Part shown: positions 57,646 through 64,000 of the stretch, piece by piece | How the letters are laid out: each line of letters begins with the position of its first letter | Position numbering within the stretch: the stretch's first letter is position 1 | Assembly: GCF_000455325.1 (NCBI RefSeq) | Contig: NZ_HG322952.1 | Location: forward strand, 376,901 to 440,900 | Direction: 5' to 3' | Source of the DNA: Mycolicibacterium septicum DSM 44393 | Lineage (GTDB): Bacteria; Actinomycetota; Actinomycetes; Mycobacteriales; Mycobacteriaceae | Length of the DNA: 64,000 nucleotides | The notes under the pieces: generated by a model | Told to the model about the DNA's origin: nothing | Databases searched by the model: none | What the model saw: the letters and a program-made list of their open reading frames with translations, nothing else | Translations under genes and position numbers: made by a program

Positions 57646-60131
57646 AATTCGCGGCCGCGGCGAGTCGGCTCCGAGTGTTCAGCCTGCGCGAACTCACCGT
57701 GCACCGGCGGCGCACCCTTGCCTCGATCGCCGTAATGGCCGTGTCGGCAATGTATCTCGTCGCGATCCTCGGCATCTTCGGGTCGATCACCGGATCGGTC
57801 AACCGGCTCGCCGATGGCGTCGCCGGCGTCGCCGCGCTCGAAGTGTCGGGAGTCACCGACGCGGGATTCCCCGACGCCGTCCTGGCCGACGTCGCCAAGG
57901 TCCCCGGCGTCGCGAGTGCCGCGCCGATGATCCGGATGACCGCGCCCACCGCGACCGAACCGGTGCTGCTGTTCGGGGCCGATGACCGCAGCCGCGCCTT
58001 GGAAGGCGCGCTGAAAGATGCCGTGGGAGTGGACGTCCAATCCCCGACGGCACAAGAGGGCGTCCGCGTCGGACCCGCCGTCGGTCACGCGAAAGGCGAG
58101 ACGTTCCAACTCGGCTCGGGATCGGTCACCGTCGCCGAGGTCCTGGAGGGCAAGCAACTCGCCGACCTCAACGGCGGTCACTATGTGCTGGCCCCGCTTC
58201 CGTTGGCGCAGAGCGTGACGGGACGCCTCGGCCAACTCGACTCGATCCTGATCACCACCACCCCGGACGCCGATCTCGACACGGTGCGCGAGCAGGTCAC
58301 CGCCGCCGTGAACGGCCGAGCCATCGTCGCGGCACCGAACCTGCGGGCCGCCCGGGCCGGTGACGGCGTCAAGTTGATGAACTACATGGCGCTCATGGGC
58401 GCGGCGGTCGCGTTGGTGGTCGGCGCGTTCTTGATCTACACGACGATGACCATGGCGATCGCCCAACGCCGCCCCGTCATCTCGATGCTGCGTGCGATCG
58501 GCGGCCGACGCGCGACCATCGTCCGCGACATGCTCGCCGAGGCCGCGATCCTCGGGCTGATCGGCGGCACCATCGGGTCGCTGCTGGGAATAGCACTGGG
58601 CCGCATGGCGATCGGCCGGCTGCCACCGACGGTGACGCAGGGCCTCGAGGCCCGCATCGAATACTGGTTGCCCAGCTACGCGATCCCGGTCGCGATCGCG
58701 GCCACCGCGCTGACGAGCCTGGCGGCATCGGCGATGGCCGCCCGCCAGGTATACAAGGTCTCGCCGATCGAGGCACTGGCACCGGTCGGGGCGTCGGCCG
58801 CGGACAACGTCCCGCGCTGGCTGCGCATCGCCACCGGAATCGCCGCGGTTGCCGTGCTCGCGGCGTCGATCCTGGTGGTGTTCTACCTGCCGGGTTCCAT
58901 GGCGTTCGTCGCGATCGCCGCCCTGTTCACCGCGCAGATCGCCCTCGGTTTCGCGCTGGCCGGGTCCATCGTCAAGGCCACCGCCGCGGTGGCGCGCCTG
59001 TTCGGTTCGGCCGGTGCCCTGGCGGCCGCGACGGTGGAACGCGCCCCCCGGCGTGTATGGGCCACCGTGATGACCGTGCTGATCGCCGTCGTCACGACCG
59101 TGGTGATCACCGGGACCAACAACGACATGATCCGGTCGGCGCGCGACGTCTTCGCACCGGTCGCCGACGTCGACGTCTGGGTGAGCGCCAACTCACCCGA
59201 CCAGTACCCCACCGACCCTCTGCCGCAAGGCCTTACCGACAAGGTCACCGAGGTGCCCGGGGTCGGGCATGTCACCGAAGGCTCCCTGGGCTTCGCCGTC
59301 GTCGGCGGCACCCGCGTCATGCTCGACGGATTCGCCCCCCGCAGCCACGACGCCCTCTTCCGCGCCCTCGACGACCGCGTCCGCAACGACGTGCTCGCCG
59401 GCCACGGCGTCGTGCTCTCGCAGAACCTGGGCAAGACCCTCGATGTCCGGGCGGGCGACCAACTGGAGTTGCAGACGCCGCACGGCCCGCAACAGACGAC
59501 CGTGCTGGCCCTGGTGCCGTACTTCTCCACGGTGATCGGCACCGTCGGAATGGGCCTCGACCAGATGCGCGCCTGGTTCGACCGGCCCGGCGCGACGACA
59601 CTCCAGATCACCGCGGCCAAAGGCACCGACCCCGACCGCCTGCTGGCCAACATCCGCCATGTCGTGCCCGCGCCGAACCACACCTATGACGGCCGCACCG
59701 CGCTGGCCGGTCTCGAAGCGCCGCTGCACCAGAGCATGCTGATCGCCAACGCGGTGTGGATCATCGTGGTTTTCGTCGCCGCTGTGGCCCTGCTGAACAC
59801 ACTGACGCTGTCGGTGCTGGAACGGCGGCGCGAGATCGGGGTCCTGCGCGCGATGGGATCCAGCCGCCGCTACACGCTGGCCATGGTGCTGGCCGAGGCC
59901 GCGGCCATCGGCATCGTCGGCGGTGTCCTGGGACTGATCGTCGGGCTGGTCGATCAGTGGCTGTTCAGCCTCGTCAGCGGGGACATCATGAATTTCAACG
60001 TCACGTTCCGGCCGAGCGCGATGGCGCTGGTCTTCACTCTCGGTGCACTGGCGATCAGCCTGCTGGGCTCGCTGCCGCCGGCACGACGCGCGGCGCGGCT
60101 CAACATCATCGAGGCCGTCAGCGTCGAATAG
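57642..60131 (+). CDS. FtsX/MacB-like ABC permease
   Basis: 829 residues from GTG 57642, overlapping the ATPase stop (GTGA). Two FtsX-type repeats: each has an extracytoplasmic domain (about 45-245 and 470-690) followed by membrane helices (ALVVGAFLIYTTMTMAIAQRRP, LGLIGGTIGSLLGIALG, and WIIVVFVAAVALLNTLTLSVLERRREIGVLRAMGSSRRYTLAMVLAEAAAIGIVGG). The RAMGSSRR/RAIGGRRA loops contact the ATPase. About eight membrane helices in all. Likely exports a lipid, peptide or antibiotic. Longer upstream starts overlap the ATPase gene and were rejected. Confidence 0.92.
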
Positions 60132-60741
60132 TCGCGACTCCCTGCAGATGTGGTGTGCACGGAGGCGGCACCAGTGTCCGCCGGGTACTGCGCAGCCCGC
60201 TGGTGTCGAACCCGGCTGCGGCGATGGCGTCGACGGTACGACGATTCGGCTCACAGCCCGATGACAACCACGCCCACGGCCTCGCGATCAGATCCTGGAA
60301 CCGCCCCATCAAACCCTCACCGCGCACATGCTCGAGCACGACCAACCGCCCATCGGGGGTCAGCACACGCCGGATCTCGGCGAGCGTGGCGGCCACATCG
60401 TCAACCGAGCACAACACCAGACCCACGTGGACCGAGTCGAAACTGCTGTCCGGGAACGGAATCGATTCCCCCGCCCCGGCGACGACATCGACGTCGACAC
60501 CGTTGCGCCAGGCCAGCGCACTGGCCATCCTCCGCATCGCGGGATCGGGCTCCACCGCCGCGACGGACGTCACCGCGTCCGGCACGAACAACAGATCGGT
60601 TCCCGGCCCGACCCCGATCATCAGCAACCGGCCCGTCGCATGACTCATCGCCGACCGGCGGTACCGTCGGTAGAACAGCCTGTCGAACACCGCCATACCG
60701 AGCCGATACACGTACGGGAACAACGGGTTACGGTGCCTCAA
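60118..60741 (-). CDS. SAM-dependent methyltransferase (UbiE/Methyltransf_11 type)
   Basis: 207 residues if it starts at TTG 60741, which overlaps the upstream stop (TTGA) and gives a sensible N-terminus (RHRNPLFPYVYRLGMAVFDRLFYRRYRR). An ATG at 60648 (MSHATGRLL) would give a shorter form. SAM motif I GRLLMIGVGPGTDLLFVP, motif II region VEPDPAMRRMA, post-I EIRRVLTPDGRLVVLEHV, LKPGG-like. The methyl acceptor is unknown; neighbours suggest a lipid or quinone-like substrate. Third gene of the FAD monooxygenase-DUF4389 operon; its stop overlaps the FtsX gene end. Confidence 0.82.
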   Translation of the reverse strand: MRHRNPLFPYVYRLGMAVFDRLFYRRYRRSAMSHATGRLLMIGVGPGTDLLFVPDAVTSVAAVEPDPAMRRMASALAWRNGVDVDVVAGAGESIPFPDSSFDSVHVGLVLCSVDDVAATLAEIRRVLTPDGRLVVLEHVRGEGLMGRFQDLIARPWAWLSSGCEPNRRTVDAIAAAGFDTSGLRSTRRTLVPPPCTPHLQGVATIRR

Positions 60742-61331
60742 TCCGAGCCCCCCAGATCCAATCGGAACGGTGGGTACTCGTCGGTCATCAGCGACACGTA
60801 CGCGGCGACCCGGTAGCGCCACCGCACCATTCCCATCAGGAAGTCGAACATGCTCTGCGAGACCGTCCCCCGGACCAGCAGCCGCACCGCGGAGATGACG
60901 CAAAGTACCTGCAGCGGGGCCTCCATCGCCCAGCACATGATGATCTGCGGCAGCGCCAGCAGCCACGACTTCACCAGCACCGCCCCTCTGGAGAGCTGCT
61001 CGGGATAGTCCACCTGGAGGTCGCCCGGATAGTCGGCCTGGGCTTTGAAAGTGAACGGCGGGTACTGGTCGGTCGTGTTCATCGGGAAGCGGTAGTTCAT
61101 CACCCGCCACGACCAGCGCAGCACCCCGACGTTGAAATCGAACAGCGGCCGCGGATACCGGCCGGTGAACAGGATCGCGATCCCCGCCGCGAACACCACC
61201 AGCGGGTACACCAGGTACAGACCGATCAGTATCGGGTAGTGCGGCACCGCCAGCACGCACCATTTGACGAGCCACAGCCGGCTCGACGGCGCGTCGATCG
61301 CGCCGCGCACCCGTACGGGCTCAGCGGGCAT
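60738..61331 (-). CDS. DUF4389 integral membrane protein
   Basis: 197 residues from ATG 61331 (MPAEPVRVRG). Two similar halves each have a membrane helix pair and an aromatic motif: FDFNVGVLRWSWRVMNYRFPMNTTDQYPPF and FDFLMGMVRWRYRVAAYVSLMTDEYPPF, the DUF4389 signature. Helices include LAVPHYPILIGLYLVYPLVVFAAGIAILF and LLALPQIIMCWAMEAPLQVLCVI. Function unknown. It overlaps the end of the upstream FAD gene by about 11 bases and the start of the methyltransferase by four, so the three are coupled. Confidence 0.88.
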   Translation of the reverse strand: MPAEPVRVRGAIDAPSSRLWLVKWCVLAVPHYPILIGLYLVYPLVVFAAGIAILFTGRYPRPLFDFNVGVLRWSWRVMNYRFPMNTTDQYPPFTFKAQADYPGDLQVDYPEQLSRGAVLVKSWLLALPQIIMCWAMEAPLQVLCVISAVRLLVRGTVSQSMFDFLMGMVRWRYRVAAYVSLMTDEYPPFRLDLGGSD

Positions 61332-62574
61332 GTTCGTCACTGCCGGACGTCGTCGCCCCGGCGAGGTCCCGACTGATACCCGCGGCCATCCGGCGGTGGC
61401 TCACCACCCTCAGGAACGTCGCCAGCACCCACGTCATCAGCCGGTCCGGGACCATCGCGGCGGGCCGCAGCACCGCCTCACCGTGCGACACCTGCAGCGA
61501 GGCCACCCGGGATACCGCTGCGACGCGGCGTCGGCGGGTCTTCTCGTACCAGCGCAGCGCGCCGGACAGGTCGCCATTGGGGCTGTGGCGGAAATCTGAG
61601 ATCGCCTTGCACAGCACCATCGTGTCGAGCAGTGCCTGGTTGGTTCCCTGCGCCAGCGTCGGCGGCATCGTGTGCGCCGCATCGCCCAACAACGTCAACG
61701 CGCCGTGGCCGGGCCCCGGAATGGGATGGCGGAAATGCGGATAGGGCGAACGCGCGAGGTCAGCGTCGGTCAATGCCGCGAGTACTTGATCGACCAGCTC
61801 GGACCATCCGGCGAAATTGGTGCGGATCACGTCGATCGGGCGCTCTGGCCTGACGAAGTCGGGTGACCACGGCAGGTCGAACCACCACTGCACTTCGGTG
61901 CCTCCGGCCGGCCACAGGCCGAGGTTCCCGTGCTCGCCGACGATGACGAAGGCGACGCGACGATCGGCTCCGTCCGGAATCGTGGCCAGTCCCTGCCAGC
62001 TACACCAGCCCGTCGGCTCTGCGTGCTGTGCGCCGACGATCTCGCGGACCGTGGAGTGCAGGCCGTCCGCGCCGATCACCAGATCTCCCTCCGCACAACG
62101 GCCGTCGGCGAAATCGAGGCGAACCCCGTGGTTGCCGTTCGCGACGCCGACCACTTGCGTGTTGCACCGAATCCGTTCAGCCGGAAAGCCTTCCAGCAGT
62201 CGTTCGAGCAGAATCCGGCGCGGGACCATCCGGACCGGCGCACCCATCCGGTTCACGATCGCCGTCACGTCGAGGGTGGTCATCGGGCGTCCCGTCGACG
62301 TCACCACCCGCACCGTGGACAGCTCCTGACCGGCGCCGTCCATGGCGACGCCGAGTTGCCGCAGCACGGTTTCGCCGTTCGACCAGATGGTGACGGCGCC
62401 GCCGCCGGCCCGCACCTCGGGGCGCTGCTCGAACACCGTGACGTCATGGCCGTCCCGCAGCAGTCCCCGGGCGATGGAGATGCCACCCACCCCGGCGCCG
62501 ACAACCAGGATCCGCAGCGACCGTTTCGGCGCTGGCTGGACGTGGTGCCGGCTCTGGGGCCGTTTTGAGCCCAC
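61321..62574 (-). CDS. FAD-dependent aromatic-ring monooxygenase-like protein
   Basis: 417 residues. FAD motifs: ILVVGAGVGGISIARGL (GxGxxG), the DG motif GDLVIGADGLHSTVREIVG, and the GD motif LTLLGDAAHTMPPTLAQGTNQALLD. This is the class A flavoprotein hydroxylase family (salicylate hydroxylase, kynurenine monooxygenase, PHBH type), which hydroxylates aromatics or epoxidises isoprenoids with NAD(P)H. First gene of an operon with the DUF4389 membrane protein and a methyltransferase, suggesting hydroxylation then O-methylation of a membrane-associated substrate. An ATG later in the N-terminus is also possible. Confidence 0.9.
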   Translation of the reverse strand: MGSKRPQSRHHVQPAPKRSLRILVVGAGVGGISIARGLLRDGHDVTVFEQRPEVRAGGGAVTIWSNGETVLRQLGVAMDGAGQELSTVRVVTSTGRPMTTLDVTAIVNRMGAPVRMVPRRILLERLLEGFPAERIRCNTQVVGVANGNHGVRLDFADGRCAEGDLVIGADGLHSTVREIVGAQHAEPTGWCSWQGLATIPDGADRRVAFVIVGEHGNLGLWPAGGTEVQWWFDLPWSPDFVRPERPIDVIRTNFAGWSELVDQVLAALTDADLARSPYPHFRHPIPGPGHGALTLLGDAAHTMPPTLAQGTNQALLDTMVLCKAISDFRHSPNGDLSGALRWYEKTRRRRVAAVSRVASLQVSHGEAVLRPAAMVPDRLMTWVLATFLRVVSHRRMAAGISRDLAGATTSGSDEHAR

Positions 62575-62636
62575 GTCTCAATTTATGTCCGGTCCGGGGC
62601 CGCTGTACAGGTTTGTGCGGTACCGGCCGACCGAGG

Positions 62637-63368
62637 TCAGCCCCGCTGAGCCGAGACGACCACCACCGGGCGCGGGAAACTCAGCGTCGCGCACGCATCG
62701 TCGAGTGTCATCTCGATGGCCCGGCCGAGCTCGGACAGATCCTCAGGACCCGTGCCGAAGTCGAACCCACCACCGCCGATCCACACCCGGGTGAGCACCA
62801 CGGCGTGCCTTCGTCGAATATCGGCCATCTCGGCGATCAGGTCACCGACCATCTCCGGAAATTCGGTGAAACAGTCCCTACCCGAATCGATTTCGCGATA
62901 CAGGCCGACGAGGTCGAGCCGAGGACCGTTCAGCACCGCGGCCACCGCGTCGACAGCGCTCGCACCGAGGACGACCCGCTGCCGCCGGTGCCGCACGGCA
63001 CAGGAAACCAGCAGGTGAACCTGCTCGACGCCGTTGGTCACCACCCGCCCCACCCCGAGATTGGCGCTGCAGAACACCAGTTCGTCAGCGCTGAATCCGT
63101 CGGCGTGCACCACCAATCGCATGGGGTGGATACCCGTCCCGATCGCGGTCGCCAGGTCCCCGCTGCTGCGCACCTCGACGGTCAACCCGTGATCGCGGGC
63201 CCATTTGGCCACGTTGGTGTCCCGAAGCGCCCTGGCGGGCAGGGCCAGCTCGACGGGATCGAGCGACCGGCACCACGTGGCGCACCGGTGCATCGCCTCA
63301 TGCTCGGGCGATCGCTCTGGCATCGCCGAAGCCGTCGATGCGGACCACAACCCTGTCGTCAGTGTCAC
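62637..63368 (-). CDS. LysA-like (PLP-barrel decarboxylase family) degenerate protein
   Basis: 243 residues from GTG 63368 (VTLTTGLWSAS), with AGAGG upstream; an ATG at 63323 is the alternative. The order of motifs follows the diaminopimelate/ornithine decarboxylase barrel: LTVEVRSSGDLATAI (GLxxDVxSxGEL), MRLVVHADGFSADEL (HGxNKS region), VGRVVTNGVEQVHLL, VGLYREIDSG (GLHxHIGS), VWIGGGGFDFG (GGGF), FPRPVVVVSA (EPGR). The PLP Lys (YAxKA) position reads LPARA, an Arg. About half the length of LysA, without the C-terminal barrel. Probably a pseudoenzyme or binding protein. Confidence 0.65.
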   Translation of the reverse strand: MTLTTGLWSASTASAMPERSPEHEAMHRCATWCRSLDPVELALPARALRDTNVAKWARDHGLTVEVRSSGDLATAIGTGIHPMRLVVHADGFSADELVFCSANLGVGRVVTNGVEQVHLLVSCAVRHRRQRVVLGASAVDAVAAVLNGPRLDLVGLYREIDSGRDCFTEFPEMVGDLIAEMADIRRRHAVVLTRVWIGGGGFDFGTGPEDLSELGRAIEMTLDDACATLSFPRPVVVVSAQRG

Positions 63369-63487
63369 CAGAACCTCTTCTTCACCGCGCCGCGGCCGGA
63401 TGCCGCATGCGCCTGCTTCGAGCCTTCCGCTACCGCGACCGTCGGACCAGGATATTTGCGGCGTCTTGACGCGCCTGACTGAAACAT

Positions 63488-64000
63488 TCACGCTGCGTTG
63501 ACATCTCGCGGTAACAATGCGTGCACGGACGGGGCGACCGTCAGCGCAGGCCGGGGGAAACGGTAGCGCGCACATTGCTCCTCAACGACCTCACCGAGCG
63601 CGCCGGCGACACGGCGGAGTGCCCACGGATGCAGACCGAACAGGCCGCCGTCCATGCCCGCCAGGCTGATCCGGCTCAGCAGCACCGAATGGCTACGCCG
63701 GATCATGGCCATGTCAGCAAGCACCGACCGCAGCGCCCCCAGCCCGATCGGATCATGCGCCGGGTCCGCCGCACAGTGCAGGCCGACGGGTTCGAGCTCA
63801 CGGTGCTTCAGCACCTCGGCCACGACAGCGGGCATTCCAGCACCCGCGCACACGAACACATGCTCACGTCGGCGCGCGCCGCGAGCCAGGGCTGCGGCCT
63901 GCTGACCGGAGTCGACGACAAGCCGCGCGGCCTGTCCCGTACCGGCGCTCGCGACTGCGGCGGCGTTGCGCGGGTGCATCACGAGTTGCGCCGACCGGAT
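63488..64000 (-). CDS. LysA-like degenerate protein, paralog of the previous gene, cut by the window edge
   Basis: The frame runs open from the window end (reading ..RSAQLVMHPRNAAAVASAG) to a stop at 63488. Motif order matches the neighbour: LVVDSGQQAAALARGARRREHVFV, LEPVGLHCAADP (GLHxHIGS), RISLAGMDGGLFGL, RYRFPRPALTVAPSVHALLP. No catalytic Lys can be checked because the N-terminus lies outside. It precedes the paralog by about 120 bases on the same strand, so the two look like a tandem duplication of a half-length LysA-like gene. Confidence 0.6.
   Translation of the reverse strand: MRSAQLVMHPRNAAAVASAGTGQAARLVVDSGQQAAALARGARRREHVFVCAGAGMPAVVAEVLKHRELEPVGLHCAADPAHDPIGLGALRSVLADMAMIRRSHSVLLSRISLAGMDGGLFGLHPWALRRVAGALGEVVEEQCARYRFPRPALTVAPSVHALLPRDVNAA

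Overview
The window is a high-GC actinobacterial chromosome segment that reads as Mycobacterium/Mycolicibacterium. The markers are an EmbR-like SARP-FHA regulator beside a PknE/PknH-type receptor kinase, a 19-kDa-antigen-type lipoprotein, two secreted cutinases, a PGRS-like Gly/Asn repeat protein, a 13E12-type DUF222/HNH gene, DUF4193, DUF3060 and two F420-type (Ddn-like) oxidoreductases. The density of exported proteins and the metabolic genes fit an environmental, fast-growing species better than a reduced pathogen. This placement is by family recognition only.

Layout. 1-10 kb: the edge of a YncE-like propeller gene, a lysin-like amidase, a DUF3060 membrane protein, an alpha/beta-hydrolase that seems to have lost its catalytic residues facing a TetR regulator, a polar amino-acid ABC importer with fused binding protein and permease, and a CotH-like protein. 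10-18 kb: a TauD-type dioxygenase, DUF4193, an arsenic cluster (arsR facing arsI/cadI-acr3-arsC), a secreted Lys/Ala-tailed protein, and a P450 with small neighbours. 18.2-22 kb: a four-gene translationally coupled operon (unknown protein, DyP-type peroxidase, unknown protein, BASS-type transporter) behind a 17-bp palindrome, converging on a MalT-like LuxR regulator. 24-35 kb: DUF222/HNH, the PGRS-like protein, a frameshifted methyltransferase remnant, a YczE-type membrane protein, a GH16 hydrolase, an acyl-CoA synthetase, a cutinase, and a secreted protein with a perfect-period 327-bp internal duplication. 35.6-40 kb: an MDR oxidoreductase, an aminoglycoside-phosphotransferase-like gene broken by an in-frame TAA, and a secreted hydrolase.

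40-46.5 kb is the most unusual part. A DUF6636-like secreted protein, a MurI-like racemase with an altered signature, and a 642-residue fusion (cysteine-dioxygenase cupin, a middle domain with a caspase/CHAT-like His...Cys pattern, and a SAM methyltransferase) lie opposite an EmbR-like regulator, a beta-lactamase-like serine hydrolase and a receptor Ser/Thr kinase. A 30-bp element with 25/30 identity, carrying half-sites 11 bp apart as SARP regulators use, lies upstream of both the secreted protein and the fusion. This suggests a kinase-SARP controlled regulon.

50.6-55.1 kb is a small genomic island at the 3' end of a tRNA-Leu(TAA) gene. It is bounded by 43-bp repeats (41/43 identical), is visibly richer in A/T, and holds a HEPN-DUF262 pair (a defence or toxin-antitoxin type), an integrase remnant and an unknown 402-residue protein. 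55-64 kb: an MDR alcohol dehydrogenase, a Ddn-like protein, a MacB/FtsX-type ABC exporter, a coupled FAD monooxygenase-DUF4389-methyltransferase operon, and two tandem LysA-like proteins that look catalytically degenerate; the second runs off the window.
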